Part shown: positions 8,733 to 15,666 of the stretch, piece by piece
Layout: every line of letters starts with the position of its first letter
Numbering within the stretch: position 1 is the first letter of the stretch
DNA from: an uncultured Rothia sp.
GTDB taxonomy: Bacteria; Actinomycetota; Actinomycetes; Actinomycetales; Micrococcaceae
Assembly (NCBI GenBank): GCA_937935205.1
Contig: CALGXU010000015.1
Coordinates: 1 to 37,816 of the forward strand
Direction of reading: 5' to 3'
DNA length: 37,816 nucleotides
Made by a program: the position numbers and the translations under genes
Notes under the pieces: generated by a model
What the model saw: only the letters and a program-made list of their open reading frames with translations
What the model was told of the DNA's origin: nothing
Databases searched by the model: none

Positions 8733-9272
8733 CTATGCCTCAACAAGTTGGGTGCGGCCCACGGGGATTCCATCGTCGAAGATCAGCTCGCCGGTTGCTT
8801 CCTTCTGGGCGCGCTGAATCAGACGTTCGGCATCCTCAATGTGCTGGATGACGGTTTCCACGCGGCGGTGCACGCTCACCTGGCGGTCGCATCCGGTGGC
8901 GCATTCGCCGAAGCAGCGTGCCATGGCGAGTGCTTCGGCGCAGAGTGCCACGGCGTTACCCGCCTTGGAGAGGGCGCGGTTCAGGTCGGAGTAGGTGCCG
9001 AACGGGGAGGCGGGAATATCGCCGTCGCTGGGGGCGAGGCGGTGCGCCTCCATAACGACCGCACGCACGCGCGGGATGAGGTCGGCGAGCGCGTTGGCGT
9101 CCGGCACGATGAGCTCGATCATGGAGGCGGACGAATCGGTTGCCGCTAGGCGTTCGAGGACCTGGTGGAAGCGGTCAATGCCGCGAATGAACCGGTCGTG
9201 GGATCGGCGCCAGATGCCTTTGCCGAGTTCGGCGTCGTCGCGGCGTGATTGCAGGTAGCTTTTCAGTCCCAT
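8733..9272 (-). CDS. Conserved-looking hypothetical protein
   Basis: 179 residues, soluble and mostly helical, not recognised. The start is ATG at 9272 (protein begins MGLKSYLQSRR) because AGGAGG stands just before it. A longer reading frame to 9353 lacks a ribosome-binding site. The middle has three cysteines in CFGECATGC (residues about 130-138), a clustering that might bind metal or form a disulfide. A partial DtxR/IdeR-like sequence overlaps the putative promoter about 95 bases upstream. It shares a strand with the lyase but is 235 bases away, so probably not an operon. Confidence 0.7.
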   Translation of the reverse strand: MGLKSYLQSRRDDAELGKGIWRRSHDRFIRGIDRFHQVLERLAATDSSASMIELIVPDANALADLIPRVRAVVMEAHRLAPSDGDIPASPFGTYSDLNRALSKAGNAVALCAEALAMARCFGECATGCDRQVSVHRRVETVIQHIEDAERLIQRAQKEATGELIFDDGIPVGRTQLVEA

Positions 9273-9365
9273 GTGTCCTCCTCTGCGTGGTGTGTGTGCC
9301 GTGTTTGTTGGTCGGTGGAGGCTGCCGGCGTTGGACTCTGTGGCGACCCGCAAACCTCCCTATAC

Positions 9366-9379
9366 TTAGGTTACCCTAA
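9366..9379 (-). promoter_or_regulatory. Possible DtxR/IdeR-like box
   Basis: TTAGGTTACCCTAA has the first half of the actinobacterial iron-box consensus, TTAGGTTA, and CTAA in the second half in register. The remaining positions do not match (about 12 of 19). It lies upstream of the 179-residue hypothetical gene, where a promoter is expected. Confidence 0.3.
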
Positions 9380-9534
9380 ATCTCTTTTAGTGACGAGATG
9401 TCAGCAGTCAGTTAATCATTTCGACCCAGATTTTCATCACGCCCCTCACGCGACGCCCCCCGTGCAACGCCCCCTGCGGCACCGACCCGAAGCGGCGCCC
9501 ACCTGATACGACACCACGGGGAGCGCTGCGATCT

Positions 9535-10545
9535 CTAGACCATGCGCAGCACAATCTTGCCGCGATGCTGGCCCGAGTCGAAGTACTCGTGGGCGGCAGC
9601 CGCCTCCTCCATGTCGAAGATACGGTCCAGGCCTACGCCAATCCTGCCGGATTCGATGAGCGGCAGCACGTGTTCGCGTACACCGCGCAGAATCTCAGCC
9701 TTCTGCTGATCCGAACGGGTGCGTAGGCTCGTAGCGTGCACCGACAGGCGACGGGTCAGCATGTAGCCCAGGTTCACTTCTGCTTTGGCGCCGCCCTGCA
9801 GGCCGATAATGCACAGGTGCCCGCCGTCGGCGAGGGTGTGCAGGTTATCGTCCAGGTACTTTCCGCCCACGACGTCGAGGATGTAGTCGGCGCCGCGTCC
9901 GCTGGTTTCAGCCAGCAGAACTTCACGGAACGAATGTTCGGTATAAATAATGGGTTCTGCACCTAGTGAGCGCACATATTCTGCTTTTTCCTCGGTGCTC
10001 ACGGTCGCGAACACACGAGTGCCCGCGGCGAGCGCCAGCTGAATAGCGTGCACACCGATACCGCCGGTACCGCCGTGAATGAGCACCACCGCCGGTTCGC
10101 CGTCTTCCTTAAGGTTTTCGGCGGGGTTCATGCTCATACCGCAGGTGAGCACCAGGTTCGAGTAGACGGTTGCCGCGACTTCGGGAATGCCGGCGGCTTC
10201 TGCGAAGCTCAGCTGTTCGGGTACGGGTAGCACGTGGTCTACGGGGACGGTCACGTAGTCGGCGTAGCCGCCTCCAGCGAGGAGCGCCATGACGGAGGTT
10301 CCCCGGTTCTCCACGGATGCGCCCTCACCGACCGCCTCAATAACGCCGGCTACTTCGAGGCCGTAGATGGGGCTTGCACCGGCGGGCGGCGGGTAGAATC
10401 CGCGGCGTTGCAGGGCGTCGGCGCGGTTGATTCCGGCGGCGTGAACACGGATGAGAACTTCGTGGGATCGGGGTACGGGTGCGGGGACTTCGCTGATTGT
10501 CAGAGCCTCAGGTCCACCGTGACTGTTCTCAATAATTGCTCTCAT
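9535..10545 (-). CDS. NAD(P)H:quinone oxidoreductase, zinc-independent MDR family
   Basis: 336 residues of the medium-chain dehydrogenase/reductase superfamily, quinone oxidoreductase/PIG3 branch. The N-terminal catalytic domain has GINRADALQRRGFYPPPAG (about 38-56), which marks this branch. There is no zinc-ligand cysteine set. The cofactor-binding motif GGTGGIGVHAIQLA lies near residues 158-171. Such enzymes reduce quinones or enones with NADPH in the cytosol. The start has a strong GAGGAGG ribosome-binding site. The gene stands alone next to a divergent tRNA-Ser. Confidence 0.9.
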   Translation of the reverse strand: MRAIIENSHGGPEALTISEVPAPVPRSHEVLIRVHAAGINRADALQRRGFYPPPAGASPIYGLEVAGVIEAVGEGASVENRGTSVMALLAGGGYADYVTVPVDHVLPVPEQLSFAEAAGIPEVAATVYSNLVLTCGMSMNPAENLKEDGEPAVVLIHGGTGGIGVHAIQLALAAGTRVFATVSTEEKAEYVRSLGAEPIIYTEHSFREVLLAETSGRGADYILDVVGGKYLDDNLHTLADGGHLCIIGLQGGAKAEVNLGYMLTRRLSVHATSLRTRSDQQKAEILRGVREHVLPLIESGRIGVGLDRIFDMEEAAAAHEYFDSGQHRGKIVLRMV

Positions 10546-10586
10546 GAGTCCTCCTCATTGCCGGAAGCACCATCGTTGGTGCGCGA

Positions 10587-10615
10587 TTTACAGAAAGCTT
10601 ATCGCATGAGATAAT
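10587..10615 (+). promoter_or_regulatory. Promoter of tRNA-Ser(TGA)
   Basis: TTTACA (10587-10592), 17-base spacer, GATAAT (10610-10615). Predicted leader of about 50 bases contains a GTGCC/GGCAC hairpin before the mature tRNA. Confidence 0.7.
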
Positions 10616-10670
10616 CTCGTAGTGCCCTGCGGCACGGTATTGCCATAAAATGCCGGTCTCTGGTGCGTAT

Positions 10671-10758
10671 GGATGGTTGTCCGAGCGGCCGAAGGAGCTG
10701 GTCTTGAAAACCAGTAGGCGGTAACCCCGTCTCAAGGGTTCAAATCCCTTACCATCCG
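10671..10758 (+). tRNA. tRNA-Ser (TGA anticodon)
   Basis: Class II tRNA with long variable arm. Acceptor GGATGGT/ACCATCC, anticodon stem CTGGT/ACCAG around loop CTTGAAA, discriminator G, no encoded CCA. It marks one edge of the nine-gene membrane-protein array. Confidence 0.95.
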
Positions 10759-10787
10759 CGTTTTAGCTTCTGCTCCTCATGTGGAGC

Positions 10788-10830
10788 GCAGAGAGCCCCG
10801 TTCCTCGCGCTGAGGAGCGGGGCTCTCTGC
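10788..10830. terminator. Bidirectional terminator between tRNA-Ser and array gene A
   Basis: Perfect arms gcagagagccccg (10788-10800) and cggggctctctgc (10818-10830), with an inner cctc/gagg pair. It resembles the terminators inside the array. Confidence 0.8.
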
Positions 10831-10860
10831 ATATACCTTTTCGAGTTACCGGGGGCGTCG

Positions 10861-11307
10861 TTAATTGATGTGCGACAAGGCGTTCAGAATCATCATGATG
10901 AGGGCGGCGATACCGATGAAGAAGCATAGCCCCAGTCCGTTAAGAACCAGACCACCGATGGCACGCGTACCGCGCCGCCTTGCTACGAACCCCTGCCAGA
11001 GACCCAGGATGTTTAGCAACGGCGCAACGATAGCTAACTGCAGAGCACCATTTTCTCCATGGCCCTGGGCAAGCAACCAGAACGCTAGAAAGAAAGACAG
11101 CGGGCTGAGGAAACCGCAAAGCAGGGAGGAGTTTGCTGCCCTTTGACCGTCTTGTGCCCTTCGCACGCCGGAAGATTGCTCGCTCGCGCGTTGCGTCCAA
11201 TCGTCCGTGTTGTCAGCGTCGGACGGCTGGCTGTCATTTGTCTGGTAGAGCTTGGCGTATTCGGGCTCGTAATCGAAATCTTCATTGTTTTGGGGTAGCT
11301 GCGACAT
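10861..11307 (-). CDS. Array gene A: DUF4190-like small membrane protein
   Basis: 148 residues from ATG at 11307 (protein begins MSQLPQNNEDFDY). The upstream in-frame GTG is too close to the AAAGG ribosome-binding site. The hydrophilic N-terminus carries FDYEPEYAKLYQ (about 10-21) and TDDW. The membrane domain (about residues 55-148) has hydrophobic segments around a short loop with GLWQGFVARRRG, the pattern seen across the array. It is the most distal copy, closest to B in both protein and flanking DNA. It has its own promoter (11354-11383) and a terminator next to tRNA-Ser. Function unknown; DUF4190 is an inferred family label. Confidence 0.8.
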   Translation of the reverse strand: MSQLPQNNEDFDYEPEYAKLYQTNDSQPSDADNTDDWTQRASEQSSGVRRAQDGQRAANSSLLCGFLSPLSFFLAFWLLAQGHGENGALQLAIVAPLLNILGLWQGFVARRRGTRAIGGLVLNGLGLCFFIGIAALIMMILNALSHIN

Positions 11308-11353
11308 CGCATCCACAACCTTTCACATTCCGCACGAGGGGGGTGTTAACTTC

Positions 11354-11383
11354 ACCCTAGGCCTTCCCCCGCCGAGGGAACAA
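11354..11383 (-). promoter_or_regulatory. Promoter of array gene A
   Basis: On the minus strand TTGTTC (11378-11383), 18-base spacer, TAGGGT (11354-11359). The same layout precedes genes F, G and H. The leader is about 40 bases. Confidence 0.55.
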
Positions 11384-11426
11384 GCATGTCAAGCCGATTC
11401 CACAAAACATACGGCATATACACAGC

Positions 11427-11463
11427 AAAGCCCCCGCTCCTCACATCGAGGAACAGGGCTTTT
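11427..11463 (-). terminator. Terminator after array gene B
   Basis: Arms aaagccc...gctcctc and gagga..gggcttt close a hairpin of the same design as those after genes G and H. The A-run on the plus strand gives a T-run on the minus transcript. Confidence 0.7.
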
Positions 11464-11495
11464 ACACACACCATTTCGAGTTGCCGGGGGCATCG

Positions 11496-11936
11496 TTAGT
11501 GTATGCCTGACAAGGCGTTCAGAATCAGCAGGATGAGGGCGATGATAGCAAGGGCGATGATAATTCCTACCAGGCTGAGGATTAGGCCTCCGGTGGCGCG
11601 GACACCATACTCTCTTGCCCCGAAAGCCTTCCAGATACCTAAGATGCTCAGGAATGGCGCAATGAAGGCTGGAACTAGACCAGCTGCAAGGCCATTGGCA
11701 AGGCAGCTAATTCCTAGGAAGAGAGACATGAGACCGAGGAAGCCGAACATCAGGGAGGAGCTCGCGGCCTTTTCACCGACCTGTTCCCTCTGCACGTCGG
11801 AAGGTTGCTCGCTCGCACTTTGAGACCAATCGTCCGTGTCGTCAACATCGGACGGCTGGCTGTCATTCGCTTGGTAGAGCTTGGCGTACTCGGGACTGTA
11901 ATCGAAATCTTCATTGTTTTGGGGTAGCTGCGACAT
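11496..11936 (-). CDS. Array gene B: DUF4190-like small membrane protein
   Basis: 146 residues from ATG at 11936. Its first 35 residues are nearly the same as in A (FDYSPEYAKLYQANDSQPSD, then TDDW), whereas the membrane part differs much more, with ILGIWKAFGAREYG in place of A's loop. Hydrophobic segments lie at about 60-80, 85-100 and 118-142. It ends at the terminator shared with the duplicated block. A CTAGGGGTAATAC sequence upstream replaces the clearer promoter box of A, so B may be read from its own weak promoter or from upstream genes. Confidence 0.8.
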   Translation of the reverse strand: MSQLPQNNEDFDYSPEYAKLYQANDSQPSDVDDTDDWSQSASEQPSDVQREQVGEKAASSSLMFGFLGLMSLFLGISCLANGLAAGLVPAFIAPFLSILGIWKAFGAREYGVRATGGLILSLVGIIIALAIIALILLILNALSGIH

Positions 11937-12043
11937 CGCATCCACAACCTTTCACATTCAACGTTGGAGAAGTATTACCCCTAGCCTCTCCCCTAATCCA
12001 CTAGAGCAAGAAGACATGCTGACTCCCCGTGGAGTCGACATCG

Positions 12044-12478
12044 TTATATGCCGCCGGTCATAACAATCAACAACAAAGCGCCGAGGATAGCGAAGGGAAG
12101 AGCAAAAATTACACCCGCCCAGCTGAGAATACGACCCGCTAGGGCAGGCACACCGTGCCGATTCGCTACCCGCCCCTGCCAGGCACCTAGGACGTTCAGC
12201 AACGGCGCAACGATAACTATCCGCAGACCACCACTGTCAAAATCATGGATAAACAACCAGCACCCTAGAAAGAAAAACAGGAGGCCGAGGAAGCCAAAGA
12301 GTAGGGAGACGTTCGCTGCCTTTTTACCGTCTCGTGCCCCTTGTGCCTCGGGAGGTAGCTCGCTCGCGCGTTGCTGCCAATCGTCCGTGTCGTCAGCGTC
12401 AGACTGCGGGCTGCCATTTCCCTGGTAGAGCTTGGCGTATTCGGGGTTGTAATCAAAAACTTCATTATTTTGGGGCAT
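12044..12478 (-). CDS. Array gene C: DUF4190-like small membrane protein
   Basis: 144 residues. There are two adjacent ATG codons (12481 and 12478); the second is chosen because AAAGG is only two bases from the first. The N-terminus lacks the MSQL prefix but keeps PQNNEVFDYNPEYAKLYQ and TDDW. The membrane domain contains VLGAWQGRVANRHG. Upstream DNA has TAGGGTGAAGC, matching the -10 region of gene A. It belongs to the A/B/C/E subfamily. Confidence 0.78.
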   Translation of the reverse strand: MPQNNEVFDYNPEYAKLYQGNGSPQSDADDTDDWQQRASELPPEAQGARDGKKAANVSLLFGFLGLLFFFLGCWLFIHDFDSGGLRIVIVAPLLNVLGAWQGRVANRHGVPALAGRILSWAGVIFALPFAILGALLLIVMTGGI

Positions 12479-12564
12479 CATAACCTTTCACATTCCACGC
12501 ACAATAGATATTAGCTTCACCCTATGCACCTACTATCGAAAGCTCCTACACCTGACAAAAACGC

Positions 12565-12999
12565 CTAATAACTGCGTACCCACACCCACAGTGTCCAGAC
12601 GTTCACGAGCACAAAGCTGACAATGGCCACCCAATTCAGCACGCGACCCGCGGCAGGAATCGCACCGTAGCGATCTGCTTCCTTAGCCTTCCATAGACCA
12701 AGAGCACCCAGGGCAACAGAAGGGATACCGAAAAGCCACCAGCCCCATACCGCAACGCTGACAAGGCTGAGCACGCCGAAGGCAAGTGAGAGTTGGGATG
12801 CTCGTTCCCCCAGACCCCATTCAGAAGGCTCTCTTCTCTTGTTCGGGAGCGGTGTCAGCGGGGGCCGACTATCAGGGTCGTAGCGCTCATTCGGGTTGTA
12901 GTCGTCATAGTGTTCGCTCGTGTTTTTATTCTGTTTTAGCCCCTTGTAGCCGAAATTCCGGTCGAAGGGGTTGGGCTCTTGCGGGTAGTAGGACGACAT
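12565..12999 (-). CDS. Array gene D: DUF4190-like small membrane protein
   Basis: 144 residues from ATG at 12999. The N-terminus (SSYYPQEPNPFDRNFGYKG) has a divergent version of the tyrosine motif, then a proline-rich spacer. The membrane domain GERASQLSLAFGVLSL...WWLFGIPS...KAKEADRYG is closely similar to gene F and to G/H rather than to neighbours C and E. Its upstream sequence (acctttcaataccgggtgtta) is shared with F. It lies only 36 bases after gene E, so it is probably co-transcribed with it. Confidence 0.78.
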   Translation of the reverse strand: MSSYYPQEPNPFDRNFGYKGLKQNKNTSEHYDDYNPNERYDPDSRPPLTPLPNKRREPSEWGLGERASQLSLAFGVLSLVSVAVWGWWLFGIPSVALGALGLWKAKEADRYGAIPAAGRVLNWVAIVSFVLVNVWTLWVWVRSY

Positions 13000-13035
13000 T
13001 GTATCCACGACCTTTCAATACCGGGTGTTACGTGG

Positions 13036-13509
13036 CTATCGAAGTGAGAGAGCGCTCAGGCTCGTCGACGGGCCTGCATCATTGAAGCCGTACAGAGCAA
13101 ACCCAATCATTACGATGAAGCCGACAATTGCGATAACAATGACAATTCCTATCCCACTGAGAAGCAGACCCACATTGGCGTCTTCACCGTGCTGTCTTGC
13201 CACTCGTGCTTGCCAGAGCCCCAAGAGGCTCAGTAATGGCGTAGCAATGATTATTGGCATACCGATACCAAAGCCATGGGAAACCCACCAAAACGCTAGG
13301 GCGAGAGCAAGCATACCGAAGACACCGAAAATCAGGGAGAGATTTGCGGCTTTTTCGCCAGGGTCCATCTTCCACACGCTCGAAGAGAACTCACTCGCGG
13401 GTAACGGCTGGTCGCCCATAACAGACTGCACGCTGTCGCTCCCCCGGTGGGGCTTGGCGTATTCGGGGTTGTAATCGAAATCTTCGTTGTTTTGGGGTAG
13501 CTGTGACAT
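13036..13509 (-). CDS. Array gene E: DUF4190-like small membrane protein
   Basis: 157 residues from ATG at 13509. It begins with MSQLPQNNEDFDYNPEYAK as in A and B. After residue 20 the spacer is unlike theirs and lacks TDDW. The membrane domain has SLLGLWQARVARQHG. The C-terminus is extended by a soluble GPSTSLSALSLR tail not seen in the other members. Leader AAAGGTTGTGGATGCG is identical to A and B. It lies between D and F, which are closer to each other than to E, giving an alternating pattern. Confidence 0.78.
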   Translation of the reverse strand: MSQLPQNNEDFDYNPEYAKPHRGSDSVQSVMGDQPLPASEFSSSVWKMDPGEKAANLSLIFGVFGMLALALAFWWVSHGFGIGMPIIIATPLLSLLGLWQARVARQHGEDANVGLLLSGIGIVIVIAIVGFIVMIGFALYGFNDAGPSTSLSALSLR

Positions 13510-13576
13510 CGCATCCACAACCTTTCAGAATCTACACGCGTTAGTTGAATACCTCAGCCTAGTGCTTCGCAAAAAC

Positions 13577-13957
13577 CTATTTGGCGTTGAACCACGCCCA
13601 CACAATCAGTACGTACCCAAGGGCAAGCATGGCGATAGCTATCCAGCTCAGGATTCGACCCGCAAGAGAAACTACGCCGTAACTATCCGCTTCCTTAGCT
13701 TTATGTAGACTAAGGACACTCAAGATGATGGTGGGGATACCGAAAAACCACGAACCCAACACCAAGATGTTGATGAGGCCGAGCACACCGAAAGTGAGTG
13801 AAAGTTGGGAGGCTCGCTCCCCTAGATTAGTCGCTGTTTTCCCACCGCTCTGCATCATAGGGGGCTCTTCAATATCAGCACCCTGTTTGTGGCGATGAGG
13901 TTTCGAGCGCAGACCAGCTACTGGGTCGGAATACGGGCCAAGGATTGGATCCTGCAT
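13577..13957 (-). CDS. Array gene F: DUF4190-like small membrane protein
   Basis: 126 residues from ATG at 13957 (protein begins MQDPILGPYSD). The frame is open further upstream, but the conserved AAAGG leader places the start here, 12 bases downstream of it. The N-terminal motif is reduced. The membrane domain GERASQLSLTFGVLGL...WFFGIPT...KAKEADSYG pairs it with D. A promoter with the array layout lies at 13996-14024, within the duplicated intergenic block. F may head an F-E-D-C-B transcript that ends at 11427-11463. Confidence 0.77.
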   Translation of the reverse strand: MQDPILGPYSDPVAGLRSKPHRHKQGADIEEPPMMQSGGKTATNLGERASQLSLTFGVLGLINILVLGSWFFGIPTIILSVLSLHKAKEADSYGVVSLAGRILSWIAIAMLALGYVLIVWAWFNAK

Positions 13958-13995
13958 CGTTGCATCATAACCTTTCAATACCGGGTGTTAAGCCC

Positions 13996-14024
13996 ACCCT
14001 AGACTTTCCCTGCTGGGGGAACAA
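13996..14024 (-). promoter_or_regulatory. Promoter of array gene F
   Basis: Minus strand TTGTTC (14019-14024), 17-base spacer, TAGGGT (13996-14001). Confidence 0.55.
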
Positions 14025-14067
14025 GCATGTCGAGCCCAATCCACGAAACATACGGCATATACACAGC

Positions 14068-14103
14068 AAAGCCCCGCTCCTCACATTGAGGAACGGGGCT
14101 TTT
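14068..14103 (-). terminator. Terminator after array gene G
   Basis: Arms aaagccccg-ctcctc and gagga-cggggcttt around loop acatt. Near-copy of the hairpins at 11427 and 14903. Confidence 0.8.
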
Positions 14104-14131
14104 GCACACCCTCCAGTGAGGGCGAAAGCTT

Positions 14132-14761
14132 TTAGAAGAATGCCAACATCTGCGCGGCATCCACCAGTCTAGAATTAGCTGCAGAATCAGAAAGGGCCAA
14201 CATAATCGCCAGCAGAAGACTTCCACCGAAAAGCACCAGGAACATGCCACCAATGGCTACACTAATCCAGCTCATGATGCGACCTGCCGAAGCAGCGGCA
14301 CCGAAACGCTCAGCCTCATTAGCTTTCATAACGCCGATAACACCCAGAATCAGGGAAGGCAGACCAAACAGCCACCAGCTGAGAGTCACAATACACGCCA
14401 AACCGATAATACCTAGCACCGTGGAAGTCTGAGCGGCCTTCTCACCGGCAAGCTGCTCAGGGGTCTTCTGAACAATACCAATAGGAACCATCATGGGCTG
14501 ACCGTACTGATACTGCTGCTGGTACTGCTGGCCGTACGGGTCGTACTGATTCTGGCTATACTGGCTATACGAATCCTGCCCGTACTGGTCATAGGAATAC
14601 TGATCATAGGAGCTCTGCCCGTACTGACCGTAAGAACCCTGACCATACTGACCGTACTGAGCGTTCTGCCCATACTGACTATTCTGGTTGTACTGCTCGT
14701 TCAGACGGTTGTAGTCCGGGTTGTAGTCGTAGGGGTCTGAACCCCGAGGAGTCTGAGACAC
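14132..14761 (-). CDS. Array gene G: membrane protein with Tyr/Gln/Gly-rich low-complexity tail
   Basis: 209 residues, the longest of the array. Starts at GTG 14761 after GAAAGTGAG. YDYNPDYNRLNEQ (about 11-23) is the array motif. Residues about 24-90 are then almost only Tyr, Gln, Gly, Ser, Asn and Asp, in imperfect QYGQ, YDQY and SYGQ units. PMMVP follows and then the DUF4190-like membrane domain (about 110-195) with WWLFGLPS and MKANEAERFG. Paralogue of H, from which it differs mainly by the expanded tail. Own promoter and terminator. The low-complexity part has the composition of prion-like, phase-separating domains; that function is not shown. Confidence 0.85.
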   Translation of the reverse strand: MSQTPRGSDPYDYNPDYNRLNEQYNQNSQYGQNAQYGQYGQGSYGQYGQSSYDQYSYDQYGQDSYSQYSQNQYDPYGQQYQQQYQYGQPMMVPIGIVQKTPEQLAGEKAAQTSTVLGIIGLACIVTLSWWLFGLPSLILGVIGVMKANEAERFGAAASAGRIMSWISVAIGGMFLVLFGGSLLLAIMLALSDSAANSRLVDAAQMLAFF

Positions 14762-14804
14762 GGCATCTCACTTTCGTACGGCTGGTGTGTGTTAAACCTA
14801 ATTC

Positions 14805-14833
14805 ACCCTAACCCATGAATGGAACGGGTACAA
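14805..14833 (-). promoter_or_regulatory. Promoter of array gene G
   Basis: Minus strand TTGTAC (14828-14833), 17-base spacer, TAGGGT (14805-14810), followed by GAATTAGG. Confidence 0.6.
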
Positions 14834-14902
14834 CTAAGGCCGTTATGCAACCCCGCACAACAGACTTTGATGCGCTGGATACGTGCCTTATCAGGTACGC
14901 AA

Positions 14903-14935
14903 AAGCCCCGCTCCTCACATTGAGGAACGGGGCTT
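14903..14935 (-). terminator. Terminator after array gene H
   Basis: Arms aagccccg-ctcctc and gagga-cggggctt; same design as 14068-14103. Confidence 0.78.
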
Positions 14936-14959
14936 CCGCTATACCCTGTGAAAGAGCTC

Positions 14960-15457
14960 TTAGAAGAGTGCCAGGGTGCTGACCAGTTCAGCGAAGTGGT
15001 TAGAAGAGGAAGAAGCAGCGCCTGCCACACCGATAAGACCCAGCAGCAGGATACCGCCGAATACAACCAAGAACAGGCCACCAAAAGCTGCGTTAATCCA
15101 GCCCATGATGCGACCGCCCGAAGCTGCAGTGCCAAAACGCTCAGCCTCATTAGCCTTCATAATGCCGATAACACCCATAATCAGCGAGGGCAGACCGAAC
15201 AGCCACCAGCTAACAAAGAAGTTGCAGATCAGGCCAATAATGCCGAGCACCATGGAGGTCTGGCCGGCCTTCTCACCGGCAAGCTGCTCGGGGGTCTTCT
15301 GAACGATGCCGACGGGCACCATCATGGGCTGACCGTACTGAGCAGGCTGCTGGTACTGCTGCTGACCGTACTGGCCGTTCTGAGCGTTCTGCTCGTTCAG
15401 GTTGCCGTATTCCGGGTTATAGTCGTAGGAGTTAGAGTCCTGCGGGTTCTGAGACAT
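14960..15457 (-). CDS. Array gene H: DUF4190-like small membrane protein
   Basis: 165 residues. ATG at 15457 follows AGAGGG. YDYNPEYGNLNEQ (about 11-23) is the array motif. A short Tyr/Gln/Gly tail of about 25 residues (NGQYGQQQYQQPAQYGQ) is followed by PMMVPVGIVQKTPEQLAGEK, almost the same as in G. The membrane domain (about residues 68-150) includes WWLFGLPSLIMG and MKANEAERFG. Ser-rich loop near the C-terminus. Own promoter and terminator, so it is probably monocistronic. Confidence 0.85.
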   Translation of the reverse strand: MSQNPQDSNSYDYNPEYGNLNEQNAQNGQYGQQQYQQPAQYGQPMMVPVGIVQKTPEQLAGEKAGQTSMVLGIIGLICNFFVSWWLFGLPSLIMGVIGIMKANEAERFGTAASGGRIMGWINAAFGGLFLVVFGGILLLGLIGVAGAASSSSNHFAELVSTLALF

Positions 15458-15500
15458 ATGGTCCCTCTTTCGTGTGAATGGTGTGCATTAAACATTACCC

Positions 15501-15529
15501 ACCCTAACCCATCACTGAGGTGGACACAA
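15501..15529 (-). promoter_or_regulatory. Promoter of array gene H
   Basis: Minus strand TTGTGT (15524-15529), 17-base spacer, TAGGGT (15501-15506). Confidence 0.6.
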
Positions 15530-15569
15530 ACGAATTCGTCATTCTGGAGCTATACGCACCATATATGCA

Positions 15570-15589
15570 CTAATTAGAAAACTAATTAG
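15570..15589. repeat. Two CTAATTAG palindromes upstream of gene H promoter
   Basis: The 8-bp palindrome occurs at 15570-15577 and 15582-15589, start points 12 bases apart, about 40 bases upstream of the -35 of gene H. It could bind a regulator. Alternatively it is just part of the AT-rich spacer. Confidence 0.35.
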
Positions 15590-15597
15590 GCGTGCAA

Positions 15598-15630
15598 AAG
15601 CCCGCGTGCACACGGAGTACACGCGGGCTT
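15598..15630 (-). terminator. Terminator after array gene I
   Basis: Perfect arms aagcccgcgtg (15598-15608) and cacgcgggctt (15620-15630). Confidence 0.75.
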
Positions 15631-15666
15631 CCTCAAATTATGAGGCTACTGCAGGTAGCTTCAATC

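Larger units (their letters stand above)
11341..11472. repeat. Duplicated intergenic block, copy 1
   Basis: About 130 bases containing the promoter of gene A and the terminator of gene B. It matches 13983-14110 almost throughout, including identical runs such as gaacaagcatgtc and acatacggcatatacacagc. This is direct evidence that the array grew by segmental duplication. Confidence 0.85.
13983..14110. repeat. Duplicated intergenic block, copy 2
   Basis: Second copy of the block at 11341-11472. Here it contains the promoter of F and the terminator of G. A few substitutions and small indels separate the copies, so the duplication is not recent. Confidence 0.85.

Noticed and set aside
11384..11392. 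TTGACA on the minus strand upstream of gene A as a -35
   Set aside because: It is 26 or more bases from TAGGGT, too far; TTGTTC at 18 bases fits, and the layout is kept in F, G and H.
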